This document shows, piece after piece, positions 10,156 through 19,069 of a stretch of DNA of 63,784 nucleotides. A program made the position numbers and the translations under genes. This stretch comes from Acidobacteriota bacterium (GTDB lineage Bacteria; Acidobacteriota; Terriglobia; Terriglobales; Acidobacteriaceae). Within the stretch, counting starts at the first letter, position 1, and each line of letters starts with the position of its first letter. The stretch is taken from positions 1-63,784 of the forward strand of contig JAJXZL010000053.1 in the NCBI GenBank assembly GCA_021780075.1. Reading direction: 5' to 3'. Below the pieces are notes generated by a model. That model made no database searches, was not told where the DNA came from, and worked only from the letters and a program-made list of their open reading frames with translations.

Positions 10156-11628
10156 GTGGGACTGAATTTCCCTGATCTTGGAATTATCGGTCTCTATCTG
10201 GCCGGCGTTACCCTTTTCGGATTGCGTTTCCGCGCCGGGCAACGAACGCTGAAGGGGTATTTCCTGGCCGACAACACGATTCCATGGTGGGCGATTTCGC
10301 TGTCCATCGTGGCGGCGGAGACAAGCACTCTGACGGTGATCAGCGTGCCCGGCCTGGCCTACGACAGGGATTTCAGTTTTCTCCAGTTGGCGATGGGCTA
10401 CCTGATCGGCCGCGCGGTGGTGAGCTTTGTGCTCATTCCGCAATATTTTCGCGGCGAGTTGGTGACGGCTTATCAATTGATTGAGCGCCGTTTCGGCCAG
10501 CGGCCGCGGACGTTAACGGCCGGAGTCTTTCTCGTCACGAGGGCCGCGGCAGAAGGCGTGCGCGTGTTTGCTGTGGCGATCGTTGTGCGTGTGGCCCTGG
10601 GCAACTTGCTGACTGGAGTAAGCGATTTCCAGCGCGACCTGGTAGCCATCGCCATCGTCATTGTACTGGCTCTTTTGTACACGTTGAAGGGCGGACTGAA
10701 AGCGGCGGTATGGACGGACGTGATGCAGCAGACTGTGTATGTTGCCGGAACCGTCGTGGGTCTTGTGACCATCCTGCATCTTGTGCCCGGCGGATGGGCG
10801 ACGTTGCGCGAGATGGCCGGCCATGCAGGCAAATTCCGCGTCTTCGATCTCACTTTGAATTGGACCACCAAATATACCGTGTGGTCGGGCATCATTGGCG
10901 GAGCTTTCCTGACGACGGCCAGCCACGGAACCGATCAGTTGATTGTGCAACGGCTGCTGGCTGCGCGTAGCAAAGGGCAGGCGCAGCTCGCCCTGCTCTC
11001 GAGCGGTGTGGTGATCTTTTTTCAGTTCTCGCTTTTTCTCGCGATTGGCGCGATGCTCTTTGTGTTTTATCGCATCTTTCCGCCGCAGACGGCGTTTACG
11101 CGCACGGATACGATCTTCCCTGTTTTTATCGTCAACCATATGCCGCACGGGGTGAGCGGGCTGCTGATTGCGGCCATCCTTGCGGCGGCGATGTCGAACC
11201 TGAGCGCAGCGCTCAATTCTCTTTCCTCGACCGTGATTGTCGATTTCTACATGCGTCTCCGTCCACAATCGACGGAGGCGCGCCGCATCCGGCTGTCGCG
11301 GACGGCGATGGTTGTGTGGGCGCTGGTTCTGTTTGCTCTGGCGCTGGTGGCCCGGAGCGGCGGCAGGGTGATCGAAGTAGGGTTGACGATTGCGTCGGTT
11401 GCATATGGAGGGATGCTGGGCGTGTTTCTGCTGGGCGCGCTCACCAGAAAGGCAACGGGGCGCGGCGCGATGGTGGGCATGATCTGCGGGCTGGCCCTGA
11501 ACCTCTACCTCTGGCTGTTCACAGATGTGGCGTTTACGTGGTACGTGGCGCTGGGCAGCGCGGTTACGTTCGCTGTGGGCTATGCCGCAAGCTTGCTCAT
11601 GCGAAAAGAAACGTTGAGCACAGTGTAA
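10156..11628 (+). CDS. Sodium:solute symporter (SSS family), candidate amino-sugar/muropeptide importer
   Basis: A 490-residue inner-membrane protein with about 13 hydrophobic segments. The SSS core is visible: LKGYFLADNTIPWWAISLSIVAAETSTLT at the N terminus (broken helix TM1, unwound at the ion site), GYLIGR, TLKGGLKAAVWTDVMQ and SHGTDQLIVQRLLAAR. The last two are hallmark SSS blocks. The start is GTG 10156, without a strong ribosome site. It lies 15 bases upstream of murQ and is probably cotranscribed with it. In SSS proteins sodium drives uptake of sugars, amino acids or sialic acid. Its position directly before murQ suggests MurNAc, anhydroMurNAc or a muropeptide as substrate, replacing the MurP phosphotransferase of E. 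coli and Bacillus. Substrate assignment is inference. Confidence 0.88.
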   Translation: MGLNFPDLGIIGLYLAGVTLFGLRFRAGQRTLKGYFLADNTIPWWAISLSIVAAETSTLTVISVPGLAYDRDFSFLQLAMGYLIGRAVVSFVLIPQYFRGELVTAYQLIERRFGQRPRTLTAGVFLVTRAAAEGVRVFAVAIVVRVALGNLLTGVSDFQRDLVAIAIVIVLALLYTLKGGLKAAVWTDVMQQTVYVAGTVVGLVTILHLVPGGWATLREMAGHAGKFRVFDLTLNWTTKYTVWSGIIGGAFLTTASHGTDQLIVQRLLAARSKGQAQLALLSSGVVIFFQFSLFLAIGAMLFVFYRIFPPQTAFTRTDTIFPVFIVNHMPHGVSGLLIAAILAAAMSNLSAALNSLSSTVIVDFYMRLRPQSTEARRIRLSRTAMVVWALVLFALALVARSGGRVIEVGLTIASVAYGGMLGVFLLGALTRKATGRGAMVGMICGLALNLYLWLFTDVAFTWYVALGSAVTFAVGYAASLLMRKETLSTV

Positions 11629-11642
11629 GCAAGGGAATGAAG

Positions 11643-12536
11643 ATGCAAGTGCGTGAGTTGACAACGGAACGTCGCAACCGGGCGACAAAGAACCTGGACC
11701 GGATGAGTTCGCTCGAGCTGGTAACCATCATGAACCGCGAAGATGCGAGGGTTCCGCGCGCCATCGCCAGGGTTCTGCCGGAACTTGCTCAAGCCGTCGA
11801 TCTAGTGGCGGAACGCCTGGGACAGGGCGGACGGCTGATTTATGTGGGCAGCGGCACCAGCGGTCGCATCGGCGCGCTCGATGCGTCGGAGTGTCCGCCG
11901 ACCTTTGGCGTGAGCGCGAAGATGGTACAGTTCGTGATTGCCGGCGGCAAAAAGGCGCTGTTGACAGCCGTAGAGAACAGCGAGGATTCGGTCGTAATGG
12001 GGCGCAAAGACATGGCGGCACGAAGGCCTGGCAAGCGCGACGTGGTGGTAGGCTTGGCGGCCAGCGGTTACACGCCCTACACCATCAGCGCCCTCCAATA
12101 CGCGCGATCGAAAGGCGCGGCGACCATCGCCATCGCTTTCAATCGCAACTCCCCCATGGGGAAGGTCGCGGACCTTCGCATTGAGACCGGGGTGGGGCCG
12201 GAGGTGCTCGCTGGGTCGTCGCGGCTCAAAGCAGGGACCGCGGAAAAGATGATCTGCAATATGCTGACCACCTGCGCTATGACGCGGCTCGGATATGTTT
12301 ACAGCAACCTCATGGCGAACCTGAATCTGACAAATAAAAAGCTGTTACAGCGCGGCATGACAATCCTGCAGGAGCTTACCGGCGTGGACCGGGAACAGGC
12401 CGCCGCGATTCTGGAAAAGGCCGGGAGGAGCGTCCCGCTGGCGCTGGTGATGTTGAAGGCGGGCACGAGCAAGACCGAGTCAGTGCGGCGCCTGCGCATG
12501 GCCAAAGGGAATGTTCGCAAGGCGATTGAGGGTTGA
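11643..12536 (+). CDS. murQ: N-acetylmuramic acid 6-phosphate etherase
   Basis: MurQ cleaves the lactyl ether of MurNAc-6-phosphate to give GlcNAc-6-phosphate and D-lactate, the committing cytoplasmic step of MurNAc use. This 297-residue protein matches the family in length and motifs. The SIS-domain phosphosugar loop GSGTSGRIG lies at residues 69-77, the hallmark SECPPTFG places Glu83, and ENSED places Glu114; both glutamates fall at the positions of the catalytic pair in E. coli MurQ. NSPMGKVAD and EVLAGSSRLKAGTA complete the fold. ATG 11643 is preferred because AAGGGA lies 6 bases upstream; ATG 11637 is in frame but touches that site. The kinase that would supply its substrate is not in the window. 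Confidence 0.96.
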   Translation: MQVRELTTERRNRATKNLDRMSSLELVTIMNREDARVPRAIARVLPELAQAVDLVAERLGQGGRLIYVGSGTSGRIGALDASECPPTFGVSAKMVQFVIAGGKKALLTAVENSEDSVVMGRKDMAARRPGKRDVVVGLAASGYTPYTISALQYARSKGAATIAIAFNRNSPMGKVADLRIETGVGPEVLAGSSRLKAGTAEKMICNMLTTCAMTRLGYVYSNLMANLNLTNKKLLQRGMTILQELTGVDREQAAAILEKAGRSVPLALVMLKAGTSKTESVRRLRMAKGNVRKAIEG

Positions 12537-12537
12537 T

Positions 12538-14958
12538 ATGAGAATCGATGCAAAATCGGATGGGATTCGCCGAGCGATGGTTTGCCTGCTGGCTTTTGCA
12601 TTGGTTGCGTGCAGGCCTCCAGGGCTTGCCGCACAGGCCGCGGCGTCGGGTGCGGACGCGGCCGTGGCGAACGACTTTGGCGCGATCGACGCCATGATAC
12701 AGGCGGCCGTGGCCAAAGGAAACACACCCGGCGCTGTGGTAATCGTCGGCCATAACGGGAAGGTGGTCTATCGCAAGGCATTCGGATCGCGCTCTCTCGA
12801 GCCCACGCGCGAGGCGATGACCCCCGACACCATCTTCGATCTCGCTTCGCTGACCAAGTGCATCGCCACGACGACCGCCGTCATGCAATTGCTCGAAGAA
12901 GGGAAAGTCCGGCTCAACGATCCCGTAGCTGCCTATCTGCCGGAGTTTGCCGCGAACGACAAGTCGCAGATCACCGTGCGCGAGTTGCTGACACATTTTT
13001 CCGGTCTGCCGCCCGACCTCGATTTGAAGGAGCAGTGGAAAGGCAAGGCCACGGCATTCAACATGGCGATGCAGGCGCGTCCCATGTATCAGCCCGGCAC
13101 GCGCTTTCTCTACAGCGATATCAACTTCGAGGTTCTTGGGTTCCTGATCGAAAAGATCTCTGGCATGCCGCTGAACGAGTACGCGAGCGCCCATGTTTTT
13201 GGGCCGCTGGGAATGAGGGAGACCACGTTCCTTCCGCCGGCGAACTGGATTCCGCGCATCGCACCTACGCAGTACGACGAGAACGGAAAGATGTTGCGCG
13301 GCGTGGTGCACGATCCCACAGCGCGCAGGATGGGCGGAGTGGCCGGACATGCCGGGCTGTTCTCGACGGCGGACGATCTGGCAAAGTTTGCGCAAAATCT
13401 GCTGAGCGGCAATCCAGCGGTTCTTTCCCGCGAAGCAATTGAGAAAATGTCGACACCGCAGCAGCCCGCCACGGCAGCGAGTCTGCGCGGGCTGGGGTGG
13501 GATATCGATTCGCCCTTCTCGAGCAATCGCGGTGAACTTTTGCCCGTCGGCTCCTTTGGCCACACTGGATTCACCGGCACGTCTCTGTGGATCGATCCCG
13601 TGACCGACACGTACATCATCCTGCTAACAAATTCCGTGCATCCAGACGGCAAAGGATCGGTGATATCGCTGCGTGCGCGGCTGGCGAACGCGGTCGTGAA
13701 GGCGCTCAATCTGACGGTGACGGAAGACCGAGTGATGCGGCTGGCATGCATCACAGGCTATAACGAATCGATGATGGCCAGGCGGCGGGTGACGGAGCGC
13801 GAAGGCGATGTGAAGGCTGGAATCGATGTGCTGGAGGCAGACGGGTTCCGTGAGCTCAATGCGAATCCGATGCATCCGGTGCGCATCGGACTCGTGACCA
13901 ACCAAACCGCGCTCGACGCGAAGGGGAAGCGCACGGCCGACGTGCTGGCGCACGCGCCGGGATTGAAGCTGGCGGCAATCTTCAGTCCGGAGCACGGGAT
14001 CGAGGGCAACCTGGATACAACTTCGATCGGCAACTCACGCGACGCCACGACCGGCGCGCCGATTTATAGCGTCTACGGCGGTTCGAATGCGAAGCGCCGG
14101 CCAACAGCGGAAGAACTGGCCGGCGTTGACACGATCGTCTACGACATTCAGGACATGGGCGTGCGTTTCTATACCTACGAGAGCACGCTTGGCTACTTTC
14201 TCGAAGCGGCTGTGAAGGCGGGCAAAGCGATCGTTGTGCTCGACCGGCCCAACCCACTGGGCGGCGCGTACGTGCAGGGTCCGGTACTCGACACGGGACG
14301 CGAGTCGTTTGTCGGTTACTGGCGCACTCCCGTGCGCCACGGCATGACGGTGGGCGAGTTGGCGCGTATGTTCGACAGCGAGCGAGCCATTGGCGCAAAA
14401 CTTACCGTTGTGCGGATGGAGGGCTGGCAGCGCGGCGACTGGTTCGACTCGACGGGCAGAGTGTGGGTCAGTCCCTCGCCCAATCTGCGTGACTTGACGG
14501 AGGCCGAGCTCTACCCCGGCATCGGAATGATCGAGGGCGCGAACATCTCGGTCGGTCGCGGCACCGATACGCCATTCGAGTTGGTGGGTGCGCCGTGGAT
14601 TCACGCAGCGGAGCTTGCCGCGTACCTGAACGCGCGCGCGGTAGACGGCGTGCGCTTTGTGCCCGTTAACTTCACGCCCACCGCATCGACCTATGCGAAT
14701 CAGAACTGCGGCGGAGTGAGCATCGTCGTTACGAATCGCGAGGCGCTGGACGCGCCTGAGCTTGGTCTGGAGATCGCGGCTGCACTGGAACATCTTTATC
14801 CAAACGATTTCAAGGTTACCGCGATCGACGGATTGATGCGCAACAAAGCAACGCTCGATGCGCTGGTTGCTGGCGAGGATCCACGTCGCATCGTCGAAGA
14901 CTGGCAGGATGCGGACCGGGATTTCGAGACGGCGCGCGCGCGGTTTCTACTTTACTGA
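12538..14958 (+). CDS. Fused serine hydrolase (class C beta-lactamase/AmiE-like) and NamZ-like exo-N-acetylmuramidase (DUF1343), lipoprotein
   Basis: A single 806-residue frame. ATG 12538 follows GAGGG by 7 bases and directly follows the murQ stop. Residues 14-25 form a lipoprotein signal with LVAC ending at Cys25. Residues about 45-390 are a penicillin-binding/beta-lactamase-type hydrolase with SLTK at 104-107, YSD at 192-194 and HTG at 342-344. Residues about 430-806 are a DUF1343/NamZ domain with FSPEHG at 482-487, YDIQDMGVRFYTY at 535-547, then VLDRPNPLGG and PSPNLRDL. In Bacillus subtilis the separate neighbours AmiE (YbbE, MurNAc-L-Ala amidase) and NamZ (YbbC, removes MurNAc from non-reducing ends) sit next to nagZ and murQ, so this gene probably joins both steps in one envelope-anchored enzyme. 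All key hydrolase motifs look intact. Confidence 0.92.
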   Translation: MRIDAKSDGIRRAMVCLLAFALVACRPPGLAAQAAASGADAAVANDFGAIDAMIQAAVAKGNTPGAVVIVGHNGKVVYRKAFGSRSLEPTREAMTPDTIFDLASLTKCIATTTAVMQLLEEGKVRLNDPVAAYLPEFAANDKSQITVRELLTHFSGLPPDLDLKEQWKGKATAFNMAMQARPMYQPGTRFLYSDINFEVLGFLIEKISGMPLNEYASAHVFGPLGMRETTFLPPANWIPRIAPTQYDENGKMLRGVVHDPTARRMGGVAGHAGLFSTADDLAKFAQNLLSGNPAVLSREAIEKMSTPQQPATAASLRGLGWDIDSPFSSNRGELLPVGSFGHTGFTGTSLWIDPVTDTYIILLTNSVHPDGKGSVISLRARLANAVVKALNLTVTEDRVMRLACITGYNESMMARRRVTEREGDVKAGIDVLEADGFRELNANPMHPVRIGLVTNQTALDAKGKRTADVLAHAPGLKLAAIFSPEHGIEGNLDTTSIGNSRDATTGAPIYSVYGGSNAKRRPTAEELAGVDTIVYDIQDMGVRFYTYESTLGYFLEAAVKAGKAIVVLDRPNPLGGAYVQGPVLDTGRESFVGYWRTPVRHGMTVGELARMFDSERAIGAKLTVVRMEGWQRGDWFDSTGRVWVSPSPNLRDLTEAELYPGIGMIEGANISVGRGTDTPFELVGAPWIHAAELAAYLNARAVDGVRFVPVNFTPTASTYANQNCGGVSIVVTNREALDAPELGLEIAAALEHLYPNDFKVTAIDGLMRNKATLDALVAGEDPRRIVEDWQDADRDFETARARFLLY

Positions 14959-14996
14959 TATTGCTGCGGCGCTTTTACGTGAAAGAGGAGCCGAAA

Positions 14997-16868
14997 TTGA
15001 AGTTGAAAATGAGTACGGTGCGATGGGGCTGGATAGCGGCAGTCGCCGCGATCGCTGCGCAATGTGCCGTGGCCGCGCCGCCCGTGCATCTTGACCGCAA
15101 GGGCGAGCGATGGGCCGCCGCGACCCTGCGCAAGATGACGCTCGAAGAAAAGATCGGGCAGATGATTGTGGTCTGGGCAAAGGTGAAATTTCTGAATGCT
15201 GAGAGCCCGGAATACCTCGAAATGCGCGATGAAATTGCGAAGTATCACGTGGGCGGTTTTGGAATGACCGATCCCGTGAAAGATTCTCGATTGGCCATGA
15301 GCGAGCCATTGGAAGCTGCTGCGCTCGCCAATCGTTTGCAGAAGGACTCGAAGTACCCACTGCTCTTTGCCGCCGACTTCGAACGCGGCCTGTCGATGCG
15401 TCTTATCGGCCCCACTGCGTTCCCGGCCGCCATGGCATTTGGCGCGGCTGGCGACAAGAACCTGGCACGCGAGTTCGGCCGCATCAGCGCCGTTGAGTCG
15501 CGCGCCATCGGCGTTCAGTGGAATTGGTTCCCGATCGCGGATGTGAACTCCAATCCCGCGAATCCGATTATCGACACACGCTCGTTCGGCGAAGATCCAG
15601 CGCTGGTGAGCGAGATGGTCGCGGCCTACATACAGGGCGCACGCAGTGAGGGGCTGCTGACGACGGCGAAGCATTTTCCCGGCCACGGAGATACGGACAC
15701 GGACTCTCATCTTGCGCTGGCGCGCGTACCGGCGAGCATGGACCAGCTGAACGACGTCGAGTTGGTTCCCTTCCGCAGCGCAATTGCCGCCGGAGTAGAC
15801 GCTGTGATGGTGGGCCATCTGATTGTGCCAGTCGTCGAGCCGGACCCCAATCGTCCAGCCAGCATTTCGGCGCACGTCATTGAGGACCTGTTGCAGCGGC
15901 AACTCGCCTTCAAGGGGCTCGTCGTTACCGACGGAATGGACATGGCGGGACTCACGCATGTCTTCTCAGGGTCGGAGGCGGAGATTTCAAGCCAGGCAGC
16001 GGTGGCAGCCGTAAAGGCTGGCGAAGATATGATTCTGATTCCCGGCGATCTGGCCGGAGCCTACAACGGCCTGCTCGATGCGGTGAAGAAGGGCGAAATC
16101 TCCAAGACGCGCATTGACCGGAGCGTGCTAAAAATTCTGCGTGCAAAGGCGTCCGTTGGGCTGAACAGGAACCGCTTTGTAAATCTCGCCCGGGTTCAGG
16201 ATGAAGTCGCGCAGCCGGAGAACTTGGCACTCGCCCAAAGTGTTGCCGATCGCGCCGTAACGCTGGTGGTTGACGCCGGCAGGCTGGTTCCGCTTGCGGC
16301 GCGGCAAACGGTCACGGCCACTCAACCCGCCGCGCAGATTGTCACCGTCATCTTTTCCGACTACCCAGACGGCAGCGACGGCGGTCGTGCTTTCGCCACG
16401 GAGTTGCGCAAACGCGCACCCGAAGCTGTTATATTTTTCGTCAACCGCGACAACGCGGGTTACGTCTTCGACCGTGTGATGAACTCCGTGCGTAACGCCG
16501 GCAGCGTGATTGCGGTGGCCGAGTCGGTCCCCAATCCGAGGAGAACCACCGAGGGCCACACCGGCGGATCGGCCAGACTCGACAGGGGGCCGATGCAGTT
16601 GCTCACCGGGATCGTGAAGACTGCCGGCGCGAAGACCGTTGTCGTGGCCTTCGGAGATCCCTACACGGGCGGCTCGATTCCCGGCATTCAGACCTACGTT
16701 TGCACCTATTCGAACACCACGGTTTCCGCGACAAGCCTTGCGCAGGCGCTGTTCGGCGAGATTCCCATCCACGGACGGTTGCCGGTTTCGATTTCCAACT
16801 TGGCGCCGCGCGGCACGGGGCTTGACCGCGACGCGCTCACGGCGCAAGCCGGCGCACTTAGGAGATAG
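14997..16868 (+). CDS. nagZ: Exported beta-N-acetylhexosaminidase, GH3 NagZ type
   Basis: NagZ removes non-reducing terminal GlcNAc from muropeptides. TTG 14997 is chosen as start since GAGGAG lies 6 bases before it; ATG 15009 is also possible. The product has about 623 residues with a signal peptide (WIAAVAAIAAQCAVAA). The GH3 barrel carries the NagZ loop KHFPGHGDTDTDSH at about residues 225-238, which holds the Asp-His acid/base dyad, and VVTDGMDM with the nucleophile Asp at about 312. An extra C-terminal alpha/beta domain of about 230 residues matches the two-domain Gram-positive NagZ (YbbD) rather than the short E. coli form. It would expose MurNAc ends for the NamZ domain encoded just upstream; the two enzymes are known to alternate in Bacillus. 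Confidence 0.93.
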   Translation: MKLKMSTVRWGWIAAVAAIAAQCAVAAPPVHLDRKGERWAAATLRKMTLEEKIGQMIVVWAKVKFLNAESPEYLEMRDEIAKYHVGGFGMTDPVKDSRLAMSEPLEAAALANRLQKDSKYPLLFAADFERGLSMRLIGPTAFPAAMAFGAAGDKNLAREFGRISAVESRAIGVQWNWFPIADVNSNPANPIIDTRSFGEDPALVSEMVAAYIQGARSEGLLTTAKHFPGHGDTDTDSHLALARVPASMDQLNDVELVPFRSAIAAGVDAVMVGHLIVPVVEPDPNRPASISAHVIEDLLQRQLAFKGLVVTDGMDMAGLTHVFSGSEAEISSQAAVAAVKAGEDMILIPGDLAGAYNGLLDAVKKGEISKTRIDRSVLKILRAKASVGLNRNRFVNLARVQDEVAQPENLALAQSVADRAVTLVVDAGRLVPLAARQTVTATQPAAQIVTVIFSDYPDGSDGGRAFATELRKRAPEAVIFFVNRDNAGYVFDRVMNSVRNAGSVIAVAESVPNPRRTTEGHTGGSARLDRGPMQLLTGIVKTAGAKTVVVAFGDPYTGGSIPGIQTYVCTYSNTTVSATSLAQALFGEIPIHGRLPVSISNLAPRGTGLDRDALTAQAGALRR

Positions 16869-16900
16869 ATGGAGCCGGTTTTTTTGAGAGGAGTGGCCGG

Positions 16901-17842
16901 GTGAGAGCGGCAGATTCATATTCGAAACCAGTCCGGCGGCGCGCCATTGGAAGCGGCATGCGCAGCACGATAGTGGCCGGCGTTGCGGCGGCGCTGCTCG
17001 CCGCCTGGCCTGCAGGAGCGCAAATGTCTATCGATCATCCCAATGCCGTTGCGGCCAGACCCGTCGTGAACATGTTCAGCCGCGCGACGGATGCCAGCGA
17101 TGTGGTCTCGCAGGCGCTCTATGGCACGGGCGTGCAAATGATCGAAAGTGTCCCTGGCTGGTTCCACATTCGCACCGCCGATGGATACACGGGCTGGGTC
17201 GAGGCGAGTGACCTGAAGATGCTGAACGGCGGGTCGTATGCACCTGCAGGCAATGCTGTGCGCGTGATCGCGCTTACCGCCAATGTTTATCGCGAACCCA
17301 ACATGAAGGCGCACGCGCCGCTGATCAATCTTCCGTGGGAGTCGCGACTCGAACCGGCGCCGGCAGAGGCGAAGAACAGCGATCAATGGCTTGCCGTCCG
17401 GCTTGTCGATGGACAAACAGCCTGGGTGCAGCGTGGCGATGTGGGCAGCGATGTGAAGCCGCTGAGCGTCGACGAGATGCTCGCACTGGCGCACCGGTTT
17501 ATCGGCATCACGTACACCTGGGGTGGCGTGAGCAGCTTCGGCTTCGACTGCTCGGGATTTACGCAAATGCTGGAGCGGCAGCGCGGCATTGAGATGCCAC
17601 GCGACGCAGATGTTCAAGTCTCATGGAGCGGCGTCGTGCCGGTGGAGCGCAAGGACCTGGCGCCGGGCGATCTGCTCTTTTTCGGTGCGAGCCCGAATAA
17701 GATCACGCACACCGGCATGTATCTCGGCGACGGCGAGTTCATTCACGATACGCCCCACGGCCACCCCGGCGTGCAGATCAGCCGCCTTGATGACAAACCA
17801 TGGACAAGACTGCTTGTAGCGATGCGGAGGACGAAGCCATGA
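16901..17842 (+). CDS. Exported NlpC/P60 endopeptidase with two SH3-like domains (YkfC-like)
   Basis: A 313-residue protein starting at GTG 16901, 7 bases after AGGAG. A signal peptide (TIVAGVAAALLAAWPAGA) ends near residue 40. Two bacterial SH3-like domains (about 50-105 and 118-182, each ending in a GWV/AWV-type strand) precede a C-terminal NlpC/P60 domain with GFDCSGF (Cys217), THTGMYLGDG (His270) and IHD (His282), the catalytic triad order of gamma-D-Glu-L-diamino-acid endopeptidases. YkfC-type enzymes need a free N-terminal L-Ala and release L-Ala-D-Glu. That fits perfectly with the next gene, an L-Ala-D/L-Glu epimerase, which overlaps this one by 4 bases (ATGA). Confidence 0.92.
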   Translation: MRAADSYSKPVRRRAIGSGMRSTIVAGVAAALLAAWPAGAQMSIDHPNAVAARPVVNMFSRATDASDVVSQALYGTGVQMIESVPGWFHIRTADGYTGWVEASDLKMLNGGSYAPAGNAVRVIALTANVYREPNMKAHAPLINLPWESRLEPAPAEAKNSDQWLAVRLVDGQTAWVQRGDVGSDVKPLSVDEMLALAHRFIGITYTWGGVSSFGFDCSGFTQMLERQRGIEMPRDADVQVSWSGVVPVERKDLAPGDLLFFGASPNKITHTGMYLGDGEFIHDTPHGHPGVQISRLDDKPWTRLLVAMRRTKP

Positions 17843-18951
17843 ATCGACGCGATTGTTTGAAGTTGGCGGGCGCCGCGGCTGCGCTTCCGCTTGCGCCCTC
17901 GGCCGCGCGAGCGGAAACAGCCAAGGGACCGTGCACGGTCGATATCGGCCTGAAGCGCCTGATGCTGCGCCACACCTGGACGACGACCATGTCGTCGAGC
18001 GCATATCGCGACACGGTGCAGGTGGCCTACCACAACGACGGCATCACCGGTCACGGCGAGGGCGCGCCGATCATTCGCTACCAGGAGTTTCCCACGCCCG
18101 CGATGAAGGCGCTTCAGGCCATGAGCGGCGACATCATCGCGGGCGATCCATGGAAGTATCAGAAGTATCTCGCCGGGATTCGCCGGGAACTGGGAGAAGG
18201 GCAGCACGCCGCCATGGCTGCGGTCGATATCGCGATCTTCGACTGGCTGGGCAAGAAGCTCGACCTTCCACTGTACAAGTTTCTCGGTCTCGACGCGGCG
18301 GATGCGCCGATCACGGACTTCTCCATTGGCATCGACACGCCGGAGATCACGCGCGAGAAGACGCGCGAGGCTGCGGATTTTCCGGTGCTCAAGGTAAAGG
18401 TGGGCCTCAAAACCGACGAGGCCACAATCGAAGCCGTGCGCAGCGTGACCCAAAAGCCCATTCGCGTGGACGCCAACGAGGGATGGACCGACAAGGAAGA
18501 GGCCATTCGCAAGATTAACTGGCTCGAGTCCCAGGGCGTGGAATACGTGGAGCAGCCCATGCCGGCACATATGATCGAGGAGACCCGCTACGTGCGCGGC
18601 AAGGTGCACCTGCCTATCATTGCCGACGAAGCCTGCACCGACATAACGATGATTCCCAGGCTGGTAGAAGCCTACGACGGCATTAACGTCAAACTCGATA
18701 AAGCTGGCGGCATTCTGGAAGCGTGCCGATGGATCGAGGTGGCACGCGCCGTGAAATTGAAGGTAATGCTGGGCTGCATGGTGTCGAGTTCCTGCTCGGT
18801 GACGGCCGCCGCACACCTGTCGCCGCTGGTCGATTACGCCGACCTCGACGGCAATCTGCTCTTGAACAACGATCCATGGGCCGGTGTGCGCGTGGATCAA
18901 GGAAAGCTGCTTCTGCCCAACGGCCCGGGATTGGGACTGAAGCCGACATAA
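17839..18951 (+). CDS. Dipeptide epimerase (L-Ala-D/L-Glu epimerase-like, enolase superfamily) with Tat-like signal
   Basis: A 370-residue enolase-superfamily enzyme that would convert L-Ala-D-Glu to L-Ala-L-Glu so that ordinary peptidases can use it. Acid/base lysines are in LKVKVG (185/187) and NVKLDKAGG (Lys285). Metal ligands are DANEGWT (Asp211), VEQPM (Glu238) and ADEAC (Asp263). The N terminus, MNRRDCLKLAG followed by an Ala-rich hydrophobic run ending SAARA, reads as a twin-arginine signal, so the folded metalloenzyme appears to be exported, unlike cytoplasmic YkfB/YcjG. Translation is probably coupled to the upstream endopeptidase through a 4-base ATGA overlap. Specificity within the dipeptide-epimerase group is inferred from context. 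Confidence 0.9.
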   Translation: MNRRDCLKLAGAAAALPLAPSAARAETAKGPCTVDIGLKRLMLRHTWTTTMSSSAYRDTVQVAYHNDGITGHGEGAPIIRYQEFPTPAMKALQAMSGDIIAGDPWKYQKYLAGIRRELGEGQHAAMAAVDIAIFDWLGKKLDLPLYKFLGLDAADAPITDFSIGIDTPEITREKTREAADFPVLKVKVGLKTDEATIEAVRSVTQKPIRVDANEGWTDKEEAIRKINWLESQGVEYVEQPMPAHMIEETRYVRGKVHLPIIADEACTDITMIPRLVEAYDGINVKLDKAGGILEACRWIEVARAVKLKVMLGCMVSSSCSVTAAAHLSPLVDYADLDGNLLLNNDPWAGVRVDQGKLLLPNGPGLGLKPT

Positions 18952-19069
18952 AGCGTGGCCAGGTTGATGGCTGGAATTTTCGTGCCATCGACTCGCCGGT
19001 TGAGAGATGTTCGTGAATGCAGGCCACCGCAGGTCAGCGGCGGTTCCTGATGCGGAGATTCAATTGAAC

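Noticed and set aside
12376..13563. 395-codon minus-strand frame opposite the serine hydrolase-NamZ gene
   Set aside because: Shadow frame; the plus-strand gene has complete catalytic motifs.
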